DNA from: Bacillota bacterium
Lineage (GTDB): Bacteria > Bacillota > Sulfobacillia > JABLXB01
NCBI GenBank assembly: GCA_013178305.1
Contig: JABLXB010000002.1
Span: forward strand, 62,001-126,000
DNA: 64,000 bases
Direction of reading: 5' to 3'
The translations under genes and the position numbers were made by a program. The notes beneath the pieces are model-generated. The model was not told the DNA's origin. It made no database searches and worked only from the letters and a program-made list of their open reading frames with translations. This document shows, in pieces, positions 17,295-25,103 of this stretch; within the stretch, counting starts at the first letter, position 1; each line of letters opens with the position of its first letter.

Positions 17295-18254
17295 ATGGCT
17301 TCCGGTTACGCTCTCGCATTCGCGTCGGCTGCTTTCATCGGCCTCAACACGGTGGCGAACAAGGTCATCCTGAGCTCGGGCGTCAGCGACATGGTCGCCG
17401 GCGCCTGGACGTACCTGTTTGCCACTTGCCTGTTTATCCCGCTTGCCGCCCGCGCCACTACGCGAGGCGCGCTCGGGTCGCTCCTCAAGAGCGCCGACCG
17501 GAGAACGACGCTGCTACTTGCCGCATGGCTCCTCGCGGGTGGCGCCGGCGGACCGATGCTGTACTTCCTCGGCCTCAGCAGGACCAGCGCCATCCACGGC
17601 TCGCTGCTCAATAACCTCGAAGCGGCATTCACAGCGCTTCTGGCATTCGGGATGTTTCACGAGGGCATCGGCCCGCGGGGAATCGCGGGGAGCGTCATCG
17701 TGCTGGCGGGTTCGGCGTGGCTCTCCTGGCCGGCGGGCGCTGCGGCCGCGGGTGCCGGGGCCGGCGGAGCCACGGTCCTGGGTGACGCCCTGATATCCCT
17801 GGGGTTCTTCTGCTGGGCCTTGGAGTGTAACCTGCTGCGCGTAATCGGCCCGCGATTGCCGGTCGTAACCATGCTCGCAGCCAAGACCACGACGGCCATG
17901 CTCGTAATGGGCGCCCTCGCCCTGTCTCAAAACGGGTCGCTGGCGATCCCGCGGGGCGTGGTTCCCGTCACCGTGGCGAGTGGCCTCGTCTTCCTCGCAC
18001 TATCGATACTGTTCGGCTACTCGGCCATCCGCCGGATAGGCGCGGGCCTCACGGGGTTGATCATCACGACCTCCGTCATATTCGGCGTGCTCGGATCGGT
18101 CGTATTTCTCGGGGAATCGTTGCACCTGTCGATGCTCGCACCGGGCGCCGCGATAATCCTGGGGCTGGCCGCGCTGGCGACCGACCCGGCGACGGGCGCT
18201 AGCCTGCCTCCTCGAACGACCCCTCGCGACGATACTGAGCGATCTTGTTCCTGA
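17295..18254 (+). CDS. EamA/DMT family transporter
   Basis: A 319-residue ten-helix drug/metabolite transporter with two EamA repeats. Visible segments include GLNTVANKVILSSGVS in the first repeat, SAIHGSLLNNLEAAFTALLAF at the repeat boundary (core LLNNLEAAFTALL) and the second-repeat ending SVVFLGESLH. It probably exports or imports amino acids or other metabolites. The ATG at 17295 has GAGG eight bases upstream, but the frame is continuous with the upstream AlkD-like fragment, so a fused product is possible. It overlaps the tail of the opposing NtrC-type regulator gene by 56 bases. Confidence 0.85.
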   Translation: MASGYALAFASAAFIGLNTVANKVILSSGVSDMVAGAWTYLFATCLFIPLAARATTRGALGSLLKSADRRTTLLLAAWLLAGGAGGPMLYFLGLSRTSAIHGSLLNNLEAAFTALLAFGMFHEGIGPRGIAGSVIVLAGSAWLSWPAGAAAAGAGAGGATVLGDALISLGFFCWALECNLLRVIGPRLPVVTMLAAKTTTAMLVMGALALSQNGSLAIPRGVVPVTVASGLVFLALSILFGYSAIRRIGAGLTGLIITTSVIFGVLGSVVFLGESLHLSMLAPGAAIILGLAALATDPATGASLPPRTTPRDDTERSCS

Positions 18255-19566
18255 GGTTTCTCTCGCTGATGCCGAGGCTCCGCGCCGTGGCGCGCCTGTT
18301 CCCGCCGTGCCGTTTCAGTGACTCGATTATGGCTGCGCGCTCGATGTCCGCCAGTCGCTCGTGACGCGTTGTAGCCCTAACGCTGTCGCGCACTTCCGCG
18401 TCACCGGACAGCCACTCCGGGAGGTCCGGGGCCGTAATGGTCTGTCCGTCGGCGAGAGCGACCGCCCGCTCGATGATGTTCTCGAGCTCCCGCACGTTGC
18501 CAGGGAAACCATAGCGTTCGAGGATCTTGAGCGCCCCACCGTCAATCCCGGTGATCGCTTTGCTAAACCGGTCCCCGTACCGCTTGATAAAGTGCGCTAC
18601 CAGGAGCGGTATGTCCTCCGCCCTCTCCCTCAGCGCCGGGACGCGTATGTTGATCACATTCAACCTGTAGAACAGGTCCTGCCGGAACCTGCCGGTCTCT
18701 ACCTCGCGCGACAACTCCTTGTTCGTCGCGGCGATGATGCGGACATCCACCCGCCTCGGCTGCGTGGACCCCAGTGGCGCGAATTCCCTGTTCTGTATCA
18801 CCCTCAGCAGTTTGGACTGGAGGCCCATGTCCATCTCCCCGATCTCGTCGAGGAATACGGTCCCCCCGTCCGCCATCTCGAAAGACCCCGGTTTTCTCGC
18901 GTACGCGCCGGTGAACGCCCCCTTTTCGTGGCCGAACAGCTCGCTCTCGAGGAGGGCGGCGGGTATTGCAGCGCAGTTCACAACCTCGAACCTGGAGCGC
19001 GCCCTCCGGCCGCCGAAGTGTAACGCCCGCGCGACGAGTTCCTTCCCCGTCCCGCTCTCGCCGGTGATGAGCACGTTTGCGTCGATATCCCTCACTTTGG
19101 TGATCAGACCAAACACCTTCTGCATCGCCTTACTGCTGCCGACAATTCCCGAGGCGTACCTGTCGCTGAGCTCCCCCTCGAGGTACTTTATCCGGCGCTT
19201 CATGGCCGCGAACTCCCGGGCCTGTCTGAGCAGGTGCCGCACCTCTTCCATGTCGAGCGGCTTTGTGACGTAATAGTAGGCGCCCGCCCTCATGCATTCC
19301 ACCGACGAGCGGATGCTACCATAGGCGGTCATGACGATCACCGCGGTGTCCGGGAAATGCGACTTGACTTCGACCAGCACGTCGTAGCCATTTGCCTTGC
19401 CCAGTTTGAGGTCGAGCAGGACCAGCCCCACATCGTCCGACTCCATGACGTTAATGGCGCCCGGCTGATCAGAAGCCGTCCTGACGTCGTATTCGTCCTC
19501 CAGGGCGAACCTCAAGGACGAGCAAATCGCCTCTTCGTCGTCGATTATCAGCAACACCGGCTGCAT
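18199..19566 (-). CDS. sigma-54-dependent NtrC-type response regulator
   Basis: A 455-residue NtrC/AtoC-class regulator. The receiver domain has IIDDEEA and the phospho-accepting Asp52 in LLDLK; the AAA+ domain has Walker A GESGTGKE, the sigma-54-contacting GAFTGA loop and Walker B-like GGTVFLDEIGEM; the C-terminus ends in a Fis-type helix-turn-helix (NRRATARSLGISERNLRNK core). I prefer the ATG at 19566 (AGAGGAG eight bases upstream). It lies 25 bases after the kinase gene and divergent to the TAXI transporter, whose upstream region carries a sigma-54 promoter and paired palindromes; it is therefore the likely activator of that transporter. Confidence 0.95.
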   Translation of the reverse strand: MQPVLLIIDDEEAICSSLRFALEDEYDVRTASDQPGAINVMESDDVGLVLLDLKLGKANGYDVLVEVKSHFPDTAVIVMTAYGSIRSSVECMRAGAYYYVTKPLDMEEVRHLLRQAREFAAMKRRIKYLEGELSDRYASGIVGSSKAMQKVFGLITKVRDIDANVLITGESGTGKELVARALHFGGRRARSRFEVVNCAAIPAALLESELFGHEKGAFTGAYARKPGSFEMADGGTVFLDEIGEMDMGLQSKLLRVIQNREFAPLGSTQPRRVDVRIIAATNKELSREVETGRFRQDLFYRLNVINIRVPALRERAEDIPLLVAHFIKRYGDRFSKAITGIDGGALKILERYGFPGNVRELENIIERAVALADGQTITAPDLPEWLSGDAEVRDSVRATTRHERLADIERAAIIESLKRHGGNRRATARSLGISERNLRNKIAQYRREGSFEEAG

Positions 19567-19591
19567 ATCCGTGCTCCTCTCCGGCGGATAC

Positions 19592-21628
19592 TCACGCAAG
19601 TCTCAATCGGACGGTGACCGTCGTGCCGGCGCCCTCAGCGCTCCTGAGCTCGATATCGCCGCCGTTTTCTTTCGTAAGCTCGTACGCTATCCATAACCCG
19701 AGGCCGCTGCCCTTCTCCTTCGTTGTGAAGAACGGGTCGAAGACCCTGCCCAGATCCTTCTCGGAAATTCCAGGGCCGTTATCCTCAACCGCTATTACCC
19801 CGCGGTTATCGACCGCCGCCCCCGAGACGGCCACACGGCCTCCTCCCTCAGTGGCCTCCACCGCGTTCAACATCAGGTTGATCATTATCTGTTTGAGCTG
19901 CCCCTTGTCGGCCCTCACCCGCAGAGTGGGCTGGACGTCCACGCTCACCAACACGCCGGCGCCGTCCGTGCGGGACTTGAACAGCACGAGGATGTCGTCG
20001 ATGATCTGCCTGACCTCAACGTCCTCCTCAACCGGTCGCCTGGGACGCGAGTACTCGAGAAGGTCCGAGATGATGCGGTTCAACCTGTCGATCTCCGCCG
20101 GAACGTGTCTCGTAACCTCGGCCCGGTAGGACTCGTTATCATACTTGGCCGGGAGCATCTCCAGAAACGCCTTGATCGCGGTGAGCGGGTTCCGGATCTC
20201 GTGGGCGATCCCCGAAACGAGTTCCCCCAGCGCTTCCATCTTGTCTCGCCGCGCCAGCGTCGCTTGCAGCTGTTTGTTCTCAGTTATGTCGTCGAAGGAA
20301 ACCAGGGCCCCACCGTGGTTCCCGCCGGCCGCGTACAGTGGCCCGGCGTTGTATCCCAGCACCACTTCCGAGCCGTTTCGTTTCAGCCGGGTCTCCAGGT
20401 TCCGGTAGGTCGAGCCCAGGCTCAGGACATCGGCGATCAGGTCCCCGTCGAACATGTGCCGCAAGTAGGTGTCCGTCCACGGCTTCCCCTGGATCTCCGC
20501 GCGTTCAACACCCATGAGTTCGAGGGCACGGTTGTTTGTCGCAAGGACCCGGCCATCCTCGGAAATCGCCGCAATGCCCGCGAACGAACTGTTGAGGATC
20601 CGGTCCTTCAACGCATCGCTGCGAGCCAGTGCCGCAGTGCGCACGGCCACTTCCTTCCGTAACGTCCTGTTCCACCGGACAACGGCAAGACCTATTACGA
20701 GCGCCACCGCGAGCACGCCCTGTAATATCGCAAGAGTACGCTTGAGGCCTGCCGCGGGCGGCTGGATCTCCTCCCCGAACCACTTGGCGTAGATCTTCTC
20801 GTACGTGCCCTTCTTCTTGATAGTATCCAGCCCCGCATTGAGCAGGGAGGCCAGTTCGCGGTTGCCTTCTTTGACCGCCACGCAGTAGTCCGCGGGATCG
20901 ATCGGATTACCGGCGATCTTGAGCTCGGCGGTGCGGCGCCTGCGCTGGGCTACGTACTGGCCGGCGAACCTGTTTCCCACAAAAGCGTCGACAGCCCCCG
21001 AAAGGAGAGCGTCCATGGCGGATTCCTGGTTCTCAAACACCACGGTCTCCACCCCGTGGATCTTCTTCACGATCTCGTGCCCGTAATCACCCTCCTGCAC
21101 CGCCACTTTCAGTCCTGCGAGGCTCTCCAACCCCGAAACCGAGAGGTTGTCAGATTTGACGAATATCCCCTGAGCGCTTCTGAAATAGGGAACACTGAAA
21201 TCCAGTACCTGATCCCTCTCGCGGCTGTACTTCATCCCCTGAATAGCGTCGACGAAACCCAATTCGAGGGCGTCACGGGCCGAGGCCCACGGCATAGGCA
21301 CGAGCTCGAGGTCGAGTCCGAGTTCCAGCGCGATGGCCCTCATGATGTCGACGTTGAATCCCTTGTACTCACCGCTTGCCGAGACGAACTCGAACGGCGG
21401 GAAGTTGTTGTCCCCGGCCATCCTGACGACACGTGTCCTCGTTTCGACCAGCCGGACCCCCACGACTCCGCCCGTCCCTGTCCCGGGCCCTCCCGGTGAA
21501 TCGTACTGACCGGGCGCGGCGGCGACAAAGGCTACCGCGTTCAGCCAGAACGTAGCCAGCAGCGCCCCAGCCGGAAGCAGCCGGGAAACGCGTCGCCAGG
21601 CAACGGGTCTGGCGTTGGATACCGGCAT
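19592..21628 (-). CDS. sensor histidine kinase with periplasmic solute-binding domain
   Basis: A roughly 678-residue membrane kinase. After an N-terminal signal/membrane segment comes a bacterial solute-binding (SBP_bac_3) domain from about 60 to 290 (DNNFPPFEF, then YKGFNVDIMRAIALELG core and VDAFVGNRFAGQYVA), one membrane helix (TLAILQGVLAVALVIGLAV, about 305-323), a PAS domain, HisKA with the histidine in ELVSGIAHEIRNPLTAIKA (core AHEIRNP) and a HATPase domain (DNGPGIS, GLGLWIA). Such kinases sense an amino-acid-like solute outside the cell directly. The ATG at 21628 has GTGAGG just upstream. It is paired with the following NtrC-type regulator. Confidence 0.93.
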   Translation of the reverse strand: MPVSNARPVAWRRVSRLLPAGALLATFWLNAVAFVAAAPGQYDSPGGPGTGTGGVVGVRLVETRTRVVRMAGDNNFPPFEFVSASGEYKGFNVDIMRAIALELGLDLELVPMPWASARDALELGFVDAIQGMKYSRERDQVLDFSVPYFRSAQGIFVKSDNLSVSGLESLAGLKVAVQEGDYGHEIVKKIHGVETVVFENQESAMDALLSGAVDAFVGNRFAGQYVAQRRRRTAELKIAGNPIDPADYCVAVKEGNRELASLLNAGLDTIKKKGTYEKIYAKWFGEEIQPPAAGLKRTLAILQGVLAVALVIGLAVVRWNRTLRKEVAVRTAALARSDALKDRILNSSFAGIAAISEDGRVLATNNRALELMGVERAEIQGKPWTDTYLRHMFDGDLIADVLSLGSTYRNLETRLKRNGSEVVLGYNAGPLYAAGGNHGGALVSFDDITENKQLQATLARRDKMEALGELVSGIAHEIRNPLTAIKAFLEMLPAKYDNESYRAEVTRHVPAEIDRLNRIISDLLEYSRPRRPVEEDVEVRQIIDDILVLFKSRTDGAGVLVSVDVQPTLRVRADKGQLKQIMINLMLNAVEATEGGGRVAVSGAAVDNRGVIAVEDNGPGISEKDLGRVFDPFFTTKEKGSGLGLWIAYELTKENGGDIELRSAEGAGTTVTVRLRLA

Positions 21629-21686
21629 TGTCCTCACCCCGTGGCATCGACCTTCGATAGAGCGGGGCGGTTCACCTGCCGGGATC

Positions 21687-21701
21687 CGGCAAAACTTGCC
21701 G
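21687..21701. promoter_or_regulatory. candidate activator-binding palindrome 1
   Basis: CGGCAA and TTGCCG arms flank AAC, a perfect 6-bp inverted repeat. Its centre is 31 bases from that of the second palindrome, three helical turns, as expected for two dimers on one DNA face. It lies about 130 bases before the sigma-54 transcription start predicted below. Confidence 0.6.
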
Positions 21702-21717
21702 CCTGTCGTGGTGCGAG

Positions 21718-21732
21718 CGGCAGGTTTTGCCG
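21718..21732. promoter_or_regulatory. candidate activator-binding palindrome 2
   Basis: CGGCAG-GTT-TTGCCG differs from the reverse complement of palindrome 1 at one base. Its distance of roughly 95 bases from the predicted transcription start is typical of NtrC-class enhancer sites. Confidence 0.6.
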
Positions 21733-21795
21733 CTTGGCCGAATCCTCCGTGAAGACATGGCCTGCTCAGTGCCGATTTCCCCGGGCGTCAGGGGC

Positions 21796-21811
21796 TGGCA
21801 TGGAGGTTGCA
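21796..21811 (+). promoter_or_regulatory. sigma-54 promoter of the TAXI transporter
   Basis: TGGCATGGAGGTTGCA matches the sigma-54 consensus TGGCAC-N5-TTGCA, with the invariant GG at 21797-21798 and GC at 21809-21810 ten bases apart. It lies 76 bases upstream of the start codon of the TAXI substrate-binding protein gene. Confidence 0.8.
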
Positions 21812-21887
21812 AGGGTTGTGACCCAGCAAGCCTGGCCGGCCGATAAGCCAGCCGGCACAAGAGCTCGATAAAAGGGGGTTAGCGCTC

Positions 21888-22967
21888 ATGTCAAGGAGGC
21901 TCCGACAGGCGGCGTCCGTGCTGGTGGTCGTCGCGGTAGTCCTCTCGTTCTCCGCTTGCTCGGGTCAACAACCTGCGCCAGAGCCCAAGAAGGAGGTGCA
22001 ACCCGCGCAGCCGGTCCCGCAGCAGCCCCAGCAAGGGGGTAAGAAGTTCATCACGATCGTGACGGGTTCCACCGGCGGAACCTACTACCCTGTTGGGACC
22101 ATACTCGCCAACCTGTGGAACGAGAAGCTCGGCTCTACCGGGGTTGCTGCGTCCGCGCAGTCATCCGGAGGCACAGTTGAGAACCTCAACATGATCAAGG
22201 GCGGCGAAGCCCAGCTCGCCATCGCGATGACGAACCTGTCGCTCTTCAATTTCCAGGGCGCGGAACGATTCCAGGGCAAGGCCAACCCGAAGCTTCGCTT
22301 CCTCACAGCGCTCTGGCCCGATGTCACGCAGTTCGTAGTTACCCAGGCATCCGGCATTAACTCGATCAAGGACATCAAGGGCAAGAGGTTCTGCGTCGGC
22401 GCGGCTGGAAGCGGCACCGAATACAGCACCAGGATGATCCTGAAGGTGATCGGCGGCCTGACGTTCGACGACATCAGGAAGGAGCACCTCGGCTACTTCG
22501 AGTCCTCCCAGGCCATGCAGAACGGCCAGATGGACGGCATGAACGCCGAAGGCGGCGTCCCCACGTCGGCCGTCTCGGAGATATTCGCGTCGGCTACAAG
22601 GGTGAAACTCCTGGAGTTTTCCGACGATGACTACAAGAAGCTGTCGAAGGAAGTCCCGTTCTACGTACAGCATGTGATTCCAGCCAACACGTACAAGGGC
22701 CAGGACAGGGACGTCAAGACGCTCGGCGTGAAATGCGCCATTGTGGGCAACTCCGACCTCCCCGAGGACCTGGTCTACAACCTGGTCAAGACCATGTATG
22801 AGAACCTCGCCTCGACCAAGACCGCTCACAAAGCGCTCGAGTACCTAACGCTGGAGAAGGCGGTCCAGGGGTTACCCCCTGTCCCCCTGCACAAGGGCGC
22901 TCTGAAGTACTTCAAGGAGAAGGGGCTCAAGGTCCCGGACGACCTGGTCCCGCCCGAAGCCAAGTAG
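21888..22967 (+). CDS. TAXI family TRAP transporter solute-binding lipoprotein
   Basis: A 359-residue extracytoplasmic solute-binding protein of the TAXI (TRAP-associated extracytoplasmic immunogenic) family. The signal peptide ends in a lipobox (SFSACSG), so it is a lipoprotein. Family marks are ITIVTGSTGGTYYPVG near residue 55 and KRFCVGAAGSGTEYST near residue 165. TAXI systems take up glutamate, dicarboxylates or other anions driven by an ion gradient. It is followed after about 70 bases by the fused TRAP permease, and its promoter is sigma-54-type, so it is very probably controlled by the divergent NtrC-type system. Confidence 0.96.
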   Translation: MSRRLRQAASVLVVVAVVLSFSACSGQQPAPEPKKEVQPAQPVPQQPQQGGKKFITIVTGSTGGTYYPVGTILANLWNEKLGSTGVAASAQSSGGTVENLNMIKGGEAQLAIAMTNLSLFNFQGAERFQGKANPKLRFLTALWPDVTQFVVTQASGINSIKDIKGKRFCVGAAGSGTEYSTRMILKVIGGLTFDDIRKEHLGYFESSQAMQNGQMDGMNAEGGVPTSAVSEIFASATRVKLLEFSDDDYKKLSKEVPFYVQHVIPANTYKGQDRDVKTLGVKCAIVGNSDLPEDLVYNLVKTMYENLASTKTAHKALEYLTLEKAVQGLPPVPLHKGALKYFKEKGLKVPDDLVPPEAK

Positions 22968-23040
22968 GCCGCCGGACAGGTTCTTGACGGGGCGCGCGCC
23001 AACGCCACGCGCCCCGTTCTCCTCGTGGAGGGGGGTTAAC

Positions 23041-24981
23041 ATGAAAACCGGGTGGTTCAGCAGGTTCCAGATGAAGATGGCCGAACCGGCCGTGCAGCGA
23101 ACTCTCGAAGGCTGGCAACTGAGGTTCGTCGTCGTGCTCGCCGTGGTGGCGTCACTGATCCACATATGGATGAACAGCTTCTCACTGATGATCGCGATAA
23201 AGCGGAACGCCATTCACCTGGCATTGATGCTCTCGCTGACCTTTCTGCTCTACCCCGGCGGCAAACGCTCGAGCCTGAAGGGGTTTTCCGCCCTGGACGC
23301 GGTGCTTGCCGTCCTGTCTGCCGCGGTCGGCCTGTACCTCTACTTCGTCTACGACTCGGTCGTTGAGAGGGCCCTCGTACTCGATCCCTTCGACTATGTG
23401 GTGGCGCTCATCGCGGTCCTGCTCGTCCTCGAGGGCGCGAGGCGGGCGATCGGCGGTATTCTACCCGTGCTGGCAATCGTGTTCCTGCTTTATGCGAAGT
23501 ACGGCTACCTTCTCAGCGGGCCGTTCGCGCACCGCGGTTTCACCTGGGCACGTATACTCAACCGGATGTATTACACAGACGAGGGCCTGTTCGGCGTGAC
23601 CCTGATGGTCTCGTCCTCATACGTGTTCATGTTCATCGTGTTCGGGGCGTTCCTCAGCAAGACCGGGACCGCCAAGTTCTTCAACGACTTTGCGCTGTCA
23701 TTCGCGGGGCGGCTGAGGGGCGGGCCGGCGCAGGTAGCGGTGTTCGCCAGCGCGATAATGGGCACTATCAGCGGGAGCGCGCAAGCCAACGTGGTCACCA
23801 CGGGGACATTCACGATACCGTTGATGAAGAGCATCGGCTACAAGCCGTACTTCGCCGGCGCCGTCGAGGCGGTCGCCTCCACCGGGGGAATTCTCATGCC
23901 GCCGATTATGGGTGCTGCGGCATTCATGATGGCGAGTTTCCTCGGCATACCGTACCTGCGCGTAATGATGGCGGGCTTCATCCCCGCGTTGTTCTACTAT
24001 TTCGCCGTGTTCCTCATGGTCGACCGGGAGGCTGCCAAATTGGGCCTCAAAGGCCTGCCGCGCGAGCGACTCCCCGAGCTGCGGAAGGTCCTGGCGGAAG
24101 GCTGGCACCTGATGCTACCGATCGTCGTCATCGTGGTGCTACTCGTCCGTGGGCTGACGCCGCTCTACGCGGCGTTCTTCGGCCTCATCGCGACTATCGT
24201 GGGGAGCTACCTGAAACCCCAGACGAGACTAACACTGCCGAAGCTGATCGAGGCCCTGGACGAGGGGGCGCGCGCCGCGATTGGGGTCGGGACGTCATGC
24301 GCGGTAGTCGGTTTCATTGTGGGTGTAGTGGCAATGACAGGGCTCGGGCAGGTCATCGCCCTGAACATCATGCAGCTGGCGATGGGCAGGCTGTGGCTTG
24401 CGCTCGTCCTGGTCATGCTGGCATCCATGTGCCTTGGTATGGGTCTCCCGGCGGAGGCGTGCTATATCATAACAGCCAGCGTGGCCGCACCTGCGCTGGT
24501 CAGGATGGGAGTACTGCCGCTCGCGGCGCACTTCTTCGTCTTCTACTACGGGACGCTGTCGTGCGTCATCCCACCAGTAGCTCTCACCTCATATACAGCC
24601 GCGGGGATCGCGAAGGCCAACCCCACTCAGGTGGCGCTTACCGGCCTAAAGCTGGCGATGGCTGGGCTGATAATCCCGTACCTGTTCGTTTACCAGCCGA
24701 TCTTGCTGATGGAGTCCGTCGACATCGGCCACCTCGCGTGGGCCGTGGTTTCCGGTACGCTTGGGGTGTTCTGCCTGGCCATAGCCGCGCAGCGATACTT
24801 CCACGAACCGGTGACCAGGCTCGAGCAGATGGCCATGTTCGGCGCAGCGATATGCCTGATCGACCCGGGCCTGGTGACCGACGCCATCGGCGCGGTGCTT
24901 CTCGTGATCGGCTTCGGCGCGCATTTAATAAGGACGAGAAGGCGCAAGGCGGCGGCATTGCGCTGTGGTACCTGCAGGTAG
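23041..24981 (+). CDS. TRAP transporter fused permease (4TM+12TM)
   Basis: A roughly 646-residue fused TRAP permease joining the small DctQ-like and large DctM-like membrane subunits, as usual for TAXI-type systems. At least fourteen hydrophobic segments are visible, with the typical MGTISGSAQANVVTTG and CLGMGLPAEACYI segments in the DctM part. The ATG at 23041 follows GGAGGGGGG and replaces the longer frame. It works with the upstream lipoprotein and the co-transcribed arrangement suggests one operon. Confidence 0.96.
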   Translation: MKTGWFSRFQMKMAEPAVQRTLEGWQLRFVVVLAVVASLIHIWMNSFSLMIAIKRNAIHLALMLSLTFLLYPGGKRSSLKGFSALDAVLAVLSAAVGLYLYFVYDSVVERALVLDPFDYVVALIAVLLVLEGARRAIGGILPVLAIVFLLYAKYGYLLSGPFAHRGFTWARILNRMYYTDEGLFGVTLMVSSSYVFMFIVFGAFLSKTGTAKFFNDFALSFAGRLRGGPAQVAVFASAIMGTISGSAQANVVTTGTFTIPLMKSIGYKPYFAGAVEAVASTGGILMPPIMGAAAFMMASFLGIPYLRVMMAGFIPALFYYFAVFLMVDREAAKLGLKGLPRERLPELRKVLAEGWHLMLPIVVIVVLLVRGLTPLYAAFFGLIATIVGSYLKPQTRLTLPKLIEALDEGARAAIGVGTSCAVVGFIVGVVAMTGLGQVIALNIMQLAMGRLWLALVLVMLASMCLGMGLPAEACYIITASVAAPALVRMGVLPLAAHFFVFYYGTLSCVIPPVALTSYTAAGIAKANPTQVALTGLKLAMAGLIIPYLFVYQPILLMESVDIGHLAWAVVSGTLGVFCLAIAAQRYFHEPVTRLEQMAMFGAAICLIDPGLVTDAIGAVLLVIGFGAHLIRTRRRKAAALRCGTCR

Positions 24982-25103
24982 AACAGTTCTCCAACAGTCA
25001 AGTACTGGACCTGGCCATACGCTGATAAGCTCTCGCGGACGCGCACCATCTCCCCGTCCACCGTGTATAGTGCATTGGTACTGGAACGGGGATGGTGAAC
25101 TCC

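Noticed and set aside
21677-21691. Third palindrome TGCCGG-GAT-CCGGCA (left of activator palindrome 1)
   Set aside because: It overlaps palindrome 1 and differs in its half-site, so it may be a by-product of GC-rich sequence; not counted as a third activator site.
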